In this document: in pieces, positions 31,779-40,848 of the stretch
How positions within the stretch are numbered: position 1 is the first letter of the stretch
Layout of the letters: every line of letters begins with the position of its first letter
From: an uncultured Polaribacter sp.
GTDB lineage: Bacteria; Bacteroidota; Bacteroidia; Flavobacteriales; Flavobacteriaceae
Reading direction: 5' to 3'
Assembly (NCBI GenBank): GCA_947497755.1
Contig: CANMHT010000001.1
Location: 682,001 to 746,000 of the forward strand
DNA: 64,000 nucleotides
Notes under the pieces: model-generated
Seen by the model: only the letters and a program-made list of their open reading frames with translations
What the model was told of the DNA's origin: nothing
The model's database searches: none
Position numbers and translations under genes: made by a program

Positions 31779-31809
31779 TTTGTAGTAAAAGGGTTTAATT
31801 GTATTTTTG
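31779..31809 (+). promoter_or_regulatory. Candidate Bacteroidota promoter TTTG-N19-TATTTTTG for Smr gene
   Basis: TTTG 31779-31782, TATTTTTG 31802-31809, 31 nt before ATG. Confidence 0.6.
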
Positions 31810-31840
31810 CACAAATTATTTTTTAGCAAATATAACTTAG

Positions 31841-32389
31841 ATGAAGTTTCAAATTGGCGATGCTGTAGCAGTGTTAGATGATGTAGTGAAAGGTACAATT
31901 ACCAAGATTGTATCTGATACAGTTTTTATTGTTGATGATACTGAAATGGAATTCTCATATCATACTTCAGAATTAGTAAAATTAGATGGGAATGAACAGC
32001 AATTAACTCGATTTAATAAAGCGAATAATCATCTTTTGCAAAGTAAAGCCGCAGAAAAGAAAGTAACTAAAACTACCGTTTTTAAAAAGGCAAAAAATGA
32101 AGTGGTTTTTGAAGTAGATTTACACATCAATCAACTTGTGAAATCTACCATTAACATGGATAATTATGACATGTTAAACCTACAAATTAGCACGGCGAAG
32201 CAAAAACTAGAATACGCTATTCAAAAAAGAATTACTAAAGTAGTTTTTATTCATGGAGTAGGAGAAGGAGTCTTGAAGACAGAATTACAATATTTGCTAC
32301 AAAAATACCCTGTAAAATATTACGATGCTTCCTACCAAAAATACGGTTTAGGAGCTACCGAAGTTTATATTTTTCAAAACCCTCAATAA
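31841..32389 (+). CDS. Smr/MutS2 C-terminal domain protein
   Basis: 182 aa; FEVDLHINQL...KVVFIHGVGEGVLKTELQYLL. Confidence 0.88.
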   Translation: MKFQIGDAVAVLDDVVKGTITKIVSDTVFIVDDTEMEFSYHTSELVKLDGNEQQLTRFNKANNHLLQSKAAEKKVTKTTVFKKAKNEVVFEVDLHINQLVKSTINMDNYDMLNLQISTAKQKLEYAIQKRITKVVFIHGVGEGVLKTELQYLLQKYPVKYYDASYQKYGLGATEVYIFQNPQ

Positions 32390-32393
32390 TACC

Positions 32394-32401
32394 TACTTTT
32401 G
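32394..32401 (+). promoter_or_regulatory. TAnnTTTG element (TACTTTTG) abutting cysteine desulfurase start codon
   Basis: Exact motif ending 4 nt before ATG at 32406; no clear -33 element. Confidence 0.35.
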
Positions 32402-32405
32402 CCCA

Positions 32406-33542
32406 ATGAAATTGATTTATTTAGACAATGCAGCTACTACAGCAATAGATAAAGAAGTTATTGATGTATTGCATCAATCGATGTTAGATAATAACGGAAA
32501 TCCATCATCTACACATCAATTTGGTAGAAAAGCAAAAGCTTCTGTTGAAACTGCAAGAAAACATATAGCAAAACATTTTAATGTGTCTGCAAGCGAAATT
32601 ATTTTTACAGCTGGCGGTACAGAAGCAGATAATTTGATTTTACAAAATGCTGTTACTAATTTGGGAGTAGAAGTAATTATTACTTCTAAAATAGAGCATC
32701 ATGCAGTGTTGCATACTTGTGAATTCTTACATAAAACGTATCAAACATTAATTTTATATGTTGATGTTGATACAAACGGAGATGTCGATTTAAAGCACTT
32801 AGAGTCACTTTTAGAAACTAATAAAGACAAAAAATGTTTGGTTAGTTTAATGCATGTAAATAATGAGATAGGAAATTTATTACCAATAAAAGAGGTTAGT
32901 GAACTATGTCAATCTTATAAAGCACTTTTTCATTCAGATACTGTGCAAACAATTGGGCATTATGCCTTAGATTTACAAGAAGTTCCTGTAGATTTTATAA
33001 CTGCAAGTGCACATAAATTTCATGGACCAAAAGGTGTTGGTTTTGCCTATTTTAAAAAAGGATTTGGAATTCAGCCTTTATTACATGGAGGAGATCAAGA
33101 AAAAGGAGCAAGATCTAGTACAGAAAATGTACATAGTATTTTAGGAATGGAAAAAGCATTAGATATTGCTATTTCAAATTTAGAAGAGGATACAACTTAC
33201 TTAACAGAATTAAAAGCTTATTTTATTGCTGAATTACAAAAAGCTTTTCCTGAAGTAGCCTTTAATGGACGTTCAAAAAACCTAGCAAAAAGCAGTTATA
33301 CAATTTTAAATGTAAGATTTGCTAATGCGAATAGCATGTTGCTTTTTAGTTTGGATTTAAATGGAATTGCAGTATCTGGAGGAAGTGCTTGTCAAAGTGG
33401 AAGTAGTAAAGGTTCTCATGTATTAGAAGCGATATTACCACCTGAAGAAGCTGAAAAAACATCTGTAAGGTTTTCTTTTAGTAAAAATACAACCAAAGAA
33501 GAACTAGAATATACTATAGATAAATTAAAAGAGCTGCTTTAA
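32406..33542 (+). CDS. Cysteine desulfurase (NifS/IscS family)
   Basis: 378 aa; YLDNAATTAID, FTAGGTEADNLIL, ASAHKFHGPKGVGF, SGGSACQSGSSKGSHVLEAI. Confidence 0.92.
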   Translation: MKLIYLDNAATTAIDKEVIDVLHQSMLDNNGNPSSTHQFGRKAKASVETARKHIAKHFNVSASEIIFTAGGTEADNLILQNAVTNLGVEVIITSKIEHHAVLHTCEFLHKTYQTLILYVDVDTNGDVDLKHLESLLETNKDKKCLVSLMHVNNEIGNLLPIKEVSELCQSYKALFHSDTVQTIGHYALDLQEVPVDFITASAHKFHGPKGVGFAYFKKGFGIQPLLHGGDQEKGARSSTENVHSILGMEKALDIAISNLEEDTTYLTELKAYFIAELQKAFPEVAFNGRSKNLAKSSYTILNVRFANANSMLLFSLDLNGIAVSGGSACQSGSSKGSHVLEAILPPEEAEKTSVRFSFSKNTTKEELEYTIDKLKELL

Positions 33543-33555
33543 AGCAGCTCTTTTA
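33530..33555. terminator. Bidirectional terminator overlapping desulfurase stop codon
   Basis: Perfect 20-bp palindrome GAGCTGCTTTAAAGCAGCTC (33531-33550) flanked by A and T tracts between convergent genes. Confidence 0.8.
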
Positions 33556-33569
33556 ATTTTTAACTTTGT

Positions 33570-36350
33570 TTAGTTTTTAATAAACTTTAACAAGTTGTTT
33601 TTACCATCAATCTTTAGAAGGTATAACCCTCTTTTTAGATCGCTTACATCTAAGTTTTTACCAGCAATTAAATTGCCTTTAAAAGCTTTTACTTTTCTTC
33701 CTAAAGTATCAAATATGATTACTTGTTTAGCATCAACAGTTAAATGTAAATTATTGTCAGTTGGATTTGGGTAAACAGTTGTTAGTTTAGTTATGTTGTT
33801 AATATCATCAGTAGAAAGTGTTGCTTGACTACTACCATAGATTCGATATTCACCTGGAGCTAATGAAATCATAGCATGTGTATCTGTTACATTTATTGAG
33901 CTATTATTATCTAACAAATTATACCAAGTTCCTGTTTGTTGAAATTGAGGATTGATATTTTGAGTAGTCACTCCAAAATTACCAATAATAGTCACATATT
34001 TTAAATCAGAAGGACTGTTGTTATCTGTTAAATTGATTCTTTTTAACCCACTAGAATTGCCAACATCCATCACAAAAGTTGAGGTTTTAAATACTTGATA
34101 CTTATGTTTTAATTGTATAAGCTTAGACCAAGTATCATATACCTTTTTTCTGTCAGTATTGCTAAAATAATCCCAACGTATAGGTTTGTTGCCTGTTCTT
34201 CCATTAAAGTTAATGCTAACATCATAGCCTAATTCACCAAATTGCCAAATCATTTTTGGACCGGGAACTGTAAAGAAAAAGGCTGCAGAAAGGTTAAGTC
34301 TATCTAAAGCAGTAGCTAAATTCCTTACATTGTATCCTCCAGAACTTTTTCCGTTTTGTAAGGCATCGTAGGCTAATCTTTCTTCATCATGACTTTCCAT
34401 ATAACTTACATTCATCGGAGCAGACCAACCTCTATTTTTATAAGAAATCCAAGAAAAATCAGACCCGCTATTTTCTCCTTTTATCGCATTTCTATAATTG
34501 TGGTTGTGATTTCCCCAGACCATAATTCCTTTTCCTTCATTCAATCGGTAATTTATCCATTGAGATTCTTCTGTATTACCACCTAAATGTTCAAAAATCA
34601 CATAAAAATTAGGGTCAATTTCCCATTGATAATCTGCATATTCTTTTAATACATCTACACGATCTTGTTGGTAGTTATTAGTACAACTTTCATTATTGGT
34701 ACAGTTTTGTGTAAAACCTTTGGTTAAATCCCATCTAAAACCATCAATTTTGTATTCTTCTATCCAATATTGAGCAATTCTTTTTACATAATCTTTGGTA
34801 GCTTGTTTGCTGTGATTAAAGTCGTTAAAAACACTATAAGAGTGTGTTGCTGTTTGATTAAAAAATGGACTATCTGGACTTGCTTGCCCTACATAACCAC
34901 CGTTATCAGTATTCCACATTCTATAATATGGGTTTTGCCCACTAGCGTGGTTAAAAGCTACATCAATTATTACAGCGATTCCTCTAGCATGACATTCATC
35001 AATTAAAGATTTAAAAGAGTTTCTATTTCCATAATACTTATCTAATGCCATATGAAATGAAGGATTGTAGCCCCAAGATTCATTACCGTCAAATTCCATT
35101 ACTGGTAAAAATTCTATGGCATTTACACCTAAATTTTGAAGATAATCTAAACGAGCTTTCACAGCATCAAAACTATGTAAGTCATCAAAGTCTCTAATTA
35201 ATAACTCATAAATAACTAAATCTTCTTTTGCAGGTTTTTTAAAATTGGTGGTTTTCCAAGTATATGGTGTATCTCCAGTTCTTAATAAGGTTACTGCATG
35301 ATTCGTTTTTCCAGTAGGATAAGCTGGTAAATTAGGATAAGTTGTTGCATTGATATACTGATCGTTATGCTCAGTTAAAATAACAGTAGAATAGGGGTCA
35401 GCCACTCTAGTTTTTCTTTCTATGAGATATTGATATGAATAATCAGTTTGTGGAGTTAAGCCAGAAACTTCTATCCAAAAACGATCTTTAGCACTGTCTT
35501 TTTTTAATAAGTAATTGGCATCATCGATATTCCAATTATTAAAACTACCAATTAGATGCACAAACTTTTTTCCTGGCGCATAAAAAACTAGGGTTGCTTT
35601 TGTGTTATCAGTTGGGTTTAAATTGATTCCGTCTTTCATACCTGCAGGAACAGCTGCTTCTGTTGTTGTTGGAACTATAAAAGCTTTAAACTCTTTAGAA
35701 ATGGTATGTCCATTACTCGTTGCTTCTAGTACAAAATCTATATTTTCATTAACAGTTGGACTATGAGTATATGTAGTGGTATTACTTGCAGTATGGATAG
35801 TTGTTCCGTTAGCTTTTAGGGCAAAATCTGCATTTGCAGAAGAGCTTGCAGAAATAGTAATTGTTTCCCCTGTATTTAGTATTGTTGATGTAGTAGTTGG
35901 AGAGTTCAAAGTTAACTGAAAACTACCAACATTAAAAAAGAAATCATTACAACCATTGTCTTTAAACTCTTGACTACCATTTTCATTTCTAAAAACCAAT
36001 CCCATTTTGGTAATTGAATTGACTTGAGCATCGGTTAGATTGTAATAGGTTTTTGGATTGATTTCTATGGTCCAAATACCATCGTTATCAGCATCACTCA
36101 TTAAACCAACACCATCATCTTGTCCCCAATTTCCTTGTACATAGGTCCAAGGATTTGCATCAGTTCCTACACCAGAATGCATGTATACTTTTGTTGGGTT
36201 AGAAAATTTGTTACAATTAGTATCTGAACTATTGGTATCTACTGAAATTGTAATGGTTTGATTTGCTGAAAAAGGAGTAGGACTAATAGTAACCTGACTA
36301 TAGACTTGTAAAGAGATACAAAGAAAAAGAAAAAGAGTAATTTTTTTCAT
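33570..36350 (-). CDS. Secreted GH13 alpha-amylase family protein with N-terminal starch-binding-like modules and T9SS C-terminal sorting domain
   Basis: 926 aa; signal peptide; AVIIDVAFNHASG, DGFRWDLTKGF, YVIFEHLGG, SYMESHDEER; tail LTTVYPNPTDNNLHLTVDA...LYLLKIDGKNNLLKFIKN. Confidence 0.93.
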   Translation of the reverse strand: MKKITLFLFLCISLQVYSQVTISPTPFSANQTITISVDTNSSDTNCNKFSNPTKVYMHSGVGTDANPWTYVQGNWGQDDGVGLMSDADNDGIWTIEINPKTYYNLTDAQVNSITKMGLVFRNENGSQEFKDNGCNDFFFNVGSFQLTLNSPTTTSTILNTGETITISASSSANADFALKANGTTIHTASNTTTYTHSPTVNENIDFVLEATSNGHTISKEFKAFIVPTTTEAAVPAGMKDGINLNPTDNTKATLVFYAPGKKFVHLIGSFNNWNIDDANYLLKKDSAKDRFWIEVSGLTPQTDYSYQYLIERKTRVADPYSTVILTEHNDQYINATTYPNLPAYPTGKTNHAVTLLRTGDTPYTWKTTNFKKPAKEDLVIYELLIRDFDDLHSFDAVKARLDYLQNLGVNAIEFLPVMEFDGNESWGYNPSFHMALDKYYGNRNSFKSLIDECHARGIAVIIDVAFNHASGQNPYYRMWNTDNGGYVGQASPDSPFFNQTATHSYSVFNDFNHSKQATKDYVKRIAQYWIEEYKIDGFRWDLTKGFTQNCTNNESCTNNYQQDRVDVLKEYADYQWEIDPNFYVIFEHLGGNTEESQWINYRLNEGKGIMVWGNHNHNYRNAIKGENSGSDFSWISYKNRGWSAPMNVSYMESHDEERLAYDALQNGKSSGGYNVRNLATALDRLNLSAAFFFTVPGPKMIWQFGELGYDVSINFNGRTGNKPIRWDYFSNTDRKKVYDTWSKLIQLKHKYQVFKTSTFVMDVGNSSGLKRINLTDNNSPSDLKYVTIIGNFGVTTQNINPQFQQTGTWYNLLDNNSSINVTDTHAMISLAPGEYRIYGSSQATLSTDDINNITKLTTVYPNPTDNNLHLTVDAKQVIIFDTLGRKVKAFKGNLIAGKNLDVSDLKRGLYLLKIDGKNNLLKFIKN

Positions 36351-36364
36351 GTGTTAAAGATAAA

Positions 36365-36394
36365 AAAAGGCTACCCTTATATAAGAATAGCCTT
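36365..36394 (-). terminator. Hairpin between SusF-like gene and T9SS amylase gene
   Basis: AAAGGCTA...TAGCCTTT arms with inner CTTATATAAG; T-run on minus strand. Confidence 0.6.
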
Positions 36395-36411
36395 TAGTGT
36401 TTAATGAAATA

Positions 36412-38091
36412 TTATTGAACAGTAACTGTTCCTTTATTATAATCTACGGTGATTTTATATGTACCATCTCCAGGAGATTTTACATTTTGCTCATCATCTC
36501 TTACAATCATTCCAGGGTATTTTTTACTTTCTCCCCAATCATTGCTCCATGATCCTTGCATTGGTAAGAATTTAAATTCATCTGAAGCTGTTAGTGTTTG
36601 AGTAATTTCAAATACTCCTTCTGATAATTTTGTAAATGCTGGTGCAGTAGCATTGTTCCAGCTATTCGGAGAACCTACTAAATGTAAAGCATCTGGTACT
36701 GTAACTAAAGAATATGAAAGCGTATTAAAGTCTACAGTTACCATATACGTTCCTGCATCTGTTACTTTAATATTTTGCTCATCATCTTGTACAATATTTC
36801 CAGAAGAGGTTTTGTCTTCTCCCCAGTCTCCATCCCAAGAGCCAGAAGTTGGTAACATTTTAAATTCTTGTCCAGCTGTGAATGTCTGAATTCTTGTAAA
36901 TACTCCATTTCCAGTGGTATTAAACTGTTGTGAAGCATCTGCATTATTCCATCCATTATGAGCACCAACCATAAATAGCGTATTAATTTTAGCTAATTTA
37001 TAACTTAAGGTATTGTAATCAATAATTACTACATAAGTACCAGCATCAGTTACTTTAATATTTTGCTCATCATCTTGTACAATTTTACCAGGATTCACTT
37101 TGTCTTCTCCCCAGTCACCAGTCCAAGAACCAGAAGTTGGTATCATTTTAAACTCTGCATTGGCACTAAATGTTTGTACTTTTACAAATACTCCTTTTCC
37201 GTTGTTAAAAAACTGTTGCGAAGCATCTGCATTGTTCCAACCATTATGAGAACCTACCATAAATAAGTTATCAGGAATAGCTGCTTTAAATGCAGCTAAT
37301 GAAATGGTAATCTTTTCTGAAGTTCTGAATAAATCTCCAGCTGTAGTTTTAGCGATAGCTTTAATTCTAAAATCAAAATTAGTAGCAACTTCTGCAACTC
37401 CACCAGCCGCAATTACAGCATCATTTAAAGCATCATGTGTAATATTAAAAGATGTTGTATTAGAATTTCCAATAGTGCTAATTGTTGCAAAATTTGTTCC
37501 TCCTAAAGCCATTTGTACTTCATAGTTGATACTAACACTACTATTACTAGCAGCTTCAGGATCATTCCAAGTAATAGTTAAAGCAGTATCATCTGGAGTG
37601 CTACTAGAAAGTGCTTTTGTAAATGAATTATCTGGACTTGTAATTTGTGGAACCTTTACAGCAAATTTTGATATTTGAAGTAAGATGGCATTAGAAGTTG
37701 TACTTCCAGTATTTAATCGAATATAAACTGCTGTTTCTGTAAAAGATTTAATATTTGCATCTGTTAAAACAGTATTTAATTCTGCAACAGTCATAGAAAA
37801 ACTATTCTTATCTGTAGATCCTAAATAAATAGGATTTGCAAATGTATTTTCTAATGAAAGCTCTACATTATAAGTAGCAGCTGAGTTAATTTCATCTGTC
37901 CATGTAATAGTAAATGCAGGATTATTAGGTAATGCAAAGTTTAAAAATACATTGCTAATTCCTGGTAGATTTAATACAAACTTAGGTTCTGGACTAGTAA
38001 TTGTCAAACTGTCTTCTACTTTACAAGCGCTAAAAATTAGCGTAGTAGCAAGTAGTAAAAGACCTATTTTTTTAGTAATAAATTTCATCAT
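36412..38091 (-). CDS. SusE/SusF-like starch-binding outer-membrane lipoprotein with three tandem C-terminal modules
   Basis: 559 aa; lipobox LIFSACK; three copies of (M/L)VG(S/A)xNxWNNA...GDWGEDK...VQDDEQNIKVTDAGTY. Confidence 0.9.
   Translation of the reverse strand: MMKFITKKIGLLLLATTLIFSACKVEDSLTITSPEPKFVLNLPGISNVFLNFALPNNPAFTITWTDEINSAATYNVELSLENTFANPIYLGSTDKNSFSMTVAELNTVLTDANIKSFTETAVYIRLNTGSTTSNAILLQISKFAVKVPQITSPDNSFTKALSSSTPDDTALTITWNDPEAASNSSVSINYEVQMALGGTNFATISTIGNSNTTSFNITHDALNDAVIAAGGVAEVATNFDFRIKAIAKTTAGDLFRTSEKITISLAAFKAAIPDNLFMVGSHNGWNNADASQQFFNNGKGVFVKVQTFSANAEFKMIPTSGSWTGDWGEDKVNPGKIVQDDEQNIKVTDAGTYVVIIDYNTLSYKLAKINTLFMVGAHNGWNNADASQQFNTTGNGVFTRIQTFTAGQEFKMLPTSGSWDGDWGEDKTSSGNIVQDDEQNIKVTDAGTYMVTVDFNTLSYSLVTVPDALHLVGSPNSWNNATAPAFTKLSEGVFEITQTLTASDEFKFLPMQGSWSNDWGESKKYPGMIVRDDEQNVKSPGDGTYKITVDYNKGTVTVQ
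36430..37280 (-). repeat. Three tandem ~95-aa starch-binding-like modules within SusF-like gene
   Basis: Near-identical blocks such as WNNADASQQF and VQDDEQNIKVTDAGTY, period about 285 bp; boundaries approximate. Confidence 0.85.
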
Positions 38092-38097
38092 TTTCTA

Positions 38098-39204
38098 TTA
38101 TAAGTTTAATGGAATTAAAATATAGTGTCCAGTTAAGTCATTAAACCAAACATCATAATCATCTTCTACTACTACAGGAATATTTCCTCCGTTTTCTGTT
38201 GCTGTTCCAGAAAAGCTAGTGGTGCTTCCAAATGTAGTGTTCGTATTTGTAATAAAGGTTACATCTCCAGGTGTTAAATGGATATTGTTGATATACCAAA
38301 TATGCTTATCATGAGCTAACTGATTGATTGCCGTAGGTGTATTTCCTCCTGCAGTAGCAGAACCTTGAATAGACATTCCTGTATATACAGTAGCACCTGT
38401 TTCAGTATAAGGTTTAAAGTCAAAAGTTTTTGCTCCAAAATCTATAGTAAATTGATAATAACCAGCAGTAATTCCTGCACCTCCAGCATCAGGGAATCTT
38501 TCAGGGTCAGTTCCTCCTCCTGGATTTACTCCAATTGTTTTGCTGTCATCTGTTCCCCATTGAGGTTGCCATAATCCTTTTGTTTCTAATACTTTAAAAT
38601 GTCCGTTACCGAAATAACCTGTATAATAGAATTTTTTACTATTGCTAGGATCTCTATATAAAGCAGGATTGTTGTCATTATTATTCCATCCTGGAGCAGT
38701 TGAATCTCCAACTAAATAATAATCATTAAATACATAATTAAAGTAAGGATATACTCTAAACTGAATGGTATTAGAAGTACTCTTAATTTTGTTTTGAGCA
38801 CCTAAAGAAGATACAATTCTAACATAAACTGTAGCCCAATTAAAAGGATTTAATCCCGCATTTCCTGCAGCAGTATTTAATTCGCTTGTAGAAAAAGTTA
38901 CATTGTTGATTCCAGTTGTATTTGATGCTACAACAGGATTTGTAAATGTATCGTCTGAAGAGAATTCAATTGCATAATTCACTGCAACTTGTTGTCCGTA
39001 TTCTGCTTCTTTCCATGTTAATGTTAAAGCAGGGTTATTGGTGTTGTTAGCATCTAATTTAATATCAGTAATACTAACATCTGATAATACCGGTGCTACC
39101 GGTGTACTTACTTCAAATAGCTCTGAAGAATCATCACAGCCAACAAATATTAGCAATATAACTGCTAAGAATGAAGCAAATGATGTTTTATATATTGTTT
39201 TCAT
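38098..39204 (-). CDS. SusE-like outer-membrane starch-binding lipoprotein
   Basis: 368 aa; lipobox LIFVGCDD; SusE N-terminal Fn3-like region. Confidence 0.88.
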   Translation of the reverse strand: MKTIYKTSFASFLAVILLIFVGCDDSSELFEVSTPVAPVLSDVSITDIKLDANNTNNPALTLTWKEAEYGQQVAVNYAIEFSSDDTFTNPVVASNTTGINNVTFSTSELNTAAGNAGLNPFNWATVYVRIVSSLGAQNKIKSTSNTIQFRVYPYFNYVFNDYYLVGDSTAPGWNNNDNNPALYRDPSNSKKFYYTGYFGNGHFKVLETKGLWQPQWGTDDSKTIGVNPGGGTDPERFPDAGGAGITAGYYQFTIDFGAKTFDFKPYTETGATVYTGMSIQGSATAGGNTPTAINQLAHDKHIWYINNIHLTPGDVTFITNTNTTFGSTTSFSGTATENGGNIPVVVEDDYDVWFNDLTGHYILIPLNL

Positions 39205-39227
39205 AATGTAATTCTTAAGTTATAATA

Positions 39228-40838
39228 TTAATATCCAGTGTTTTGTTTAAGCTTAGGACTGGTTGCTAAACTAGCAGATGGAATAGGGTATAGCTTCATG
39301 TGAGCTGGTAAAGCAATTCCATTACTACCATTTCCTTTCCACGACCAGTTATAAGAACCTCCAGTAAACTTATTATATCTAATTAAGTCCTGTCTTCTGT
39401 GTGCTTCCCAGTGCAATTCTCTTGCGCGCTCGTCTAAGATAAAATCTAAGGTTAATTCAGCATTAGAAATAGCATTGGCATTATTAGCTCTTGTTCTTAA
39501 AGAATTAATATATCCACGAGCTTTATCAATAGTAGCTCCAGTTCCTCCTCTTACATGTGCTTCTGCATACATAAGGTATACATCTGCTAATCTAAATAAA
39601 GGGAAATCGGTATCTACAAAAGTTTGATCTACTCCAAAACCACCAGTAGATTTTGCATTAGAATACTTTTCAATAATGTATCCAGAATCTTTATCAGAAA
39701 TATCAGTAATATCAATATTTCTATTTGCAGAAATAATGGTATTTCTAGTATCGTTAGAGAATGAACCATCTGCAAATAAATTTGCAAATTGCTTTCTAAC
39801 TCTTAGAGCTCCACCCCAACCACCGGCACCAACACCTAAAGCAGTTCCGTTTTGTTCTAAGCTTCCAACTTGACCATTAATCATCACCGTTGTAGGTCCG
39901 TAGTTCTGTGTATATAAACCATCAGAAATAATTGGGAAAATGATTTCGTTTTTAGCAGAGTTTACATCATTATCTGCCATAAAATTGTGTAAATAATTTG
40001 TAGCTAAAGTATATCCACCACCAATTATCTTATCACAGTACTCAATAGTTTCAGAATACTTTTCTTGACCGATATACACTTCTGCATTTAAATAAATCTT
40101 AGCTAGAATCATCCAAGCAACCGCTTTATCGGCTCTACCGTGCTCATTTTGCATTGGACCTGGTAAATCGGCTTCAATGGCTTTTAATTCAGTTTCTATA
40201 TAGTCGAATAATTTTGCTCTATCTGCTACTTCAGGAACAGCATTGATTGGGTCATCTTCTGTTAAAAAGTTAGACTGACCAAAAAGATCCATCATATAAT
40301 AGTAAGATAATGCTCTTAATAATCTCGCTTCAGCTCTATATTTTACAATTTCAGTTCTTGTAGCAGCAGAAACATTTCTACTGTCTAATTTTGCTGTTGT
40401 TGTTTCTCTTAAAAAGTTATTGGCAAAAGCTACAGTAACCATTGTTCTACCAAACATTCCTAAAATAATAGGATTTTGAGCAGTCCATAGGTTTCTTTGA
40501 ATTTCTCTTGTTCCAGGATCGTTTTCATAAGACCAAATCATTTGATCTGCAGACAAGGTTTGTAGGTATAATAAAACCCTACCAAACTGACTTGTTCCTG
40601 CGTCTAATCCTTGAATGTTAGAAGAACCTGCACCATCAACTCCTGTCAATGCTAAGTTGGCATAAATTCCAGCCAATGCTTCTTTATAAGCAGTTTCTTT
40701 TTTGAAAAAATCCTCTCCCAATAAAGTTTGATCATCATTAGGAACAATGTTAAGGTCTCCAGTACATGAAGTACTTACAATTGAAAAAATAAATACGAGT
40801 GTAAATATTTTAAATCTGTTTAAATTTATTTTCTTCAT
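39228..40838 (-). CDS. RagB/SusD family nutrient-binding lipoprotein
   Basis: Start adjusted from 40871 to MKKINLNRFKIFTLVFIFSIVSTSCTGD; ALSYYYMMDLFG, PLFRLADVYLMYAEAHVRG, LDFILDERARELHWEAHRRQDLIRYNKF. Confidence 0.93.
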   Translation of the reverse strand: MKKINLNRFKIFTLVFIFSIVSTSCTGDLNIVPNDDQTLLGEDFFKKETAYKEALAGIYANLALTGVDGAGSSNIQGLDAGTSQFGRVLLYLQTLSADQMIWSYENDPGTREIQRNLWTAQNPIILGMFGRTMVTVAFANNFLRETTTAKLDSRNVSAATRTEIVKYRAEARLLRALSYYYMMDLFGQSNFLTEDDPINAVPEVADRAKLFDYIETELKAIEADLPGPMQNEHGRADKAVAWMILAKIYLNAEVYIGQEKYSETIEYCDKIIGGGYTLATNYLHNFMADNDVNSAKNEIIFPIISDGLYTQNYGPTTVMINGQVGSLEQNGTALGVGAGGWGGALRVRKQFANLFADGSFSNDTRNTIISANRNIDITDISDKDSGYIIEKYSNAKSTGGFGVDQTFVDTDFPLFRLADVYLMYAEAHVRGGTGATIDKARGYINSLRTRANNANAISNAELTLDFILDERARELHWEAHRRQDLIRYNKFTGGSYNWSWKGNGSNGIALPAHMKLYPIPSASLATSPKLKQNTGY

Positions 40839-40848
40839 GGGTAGATTT

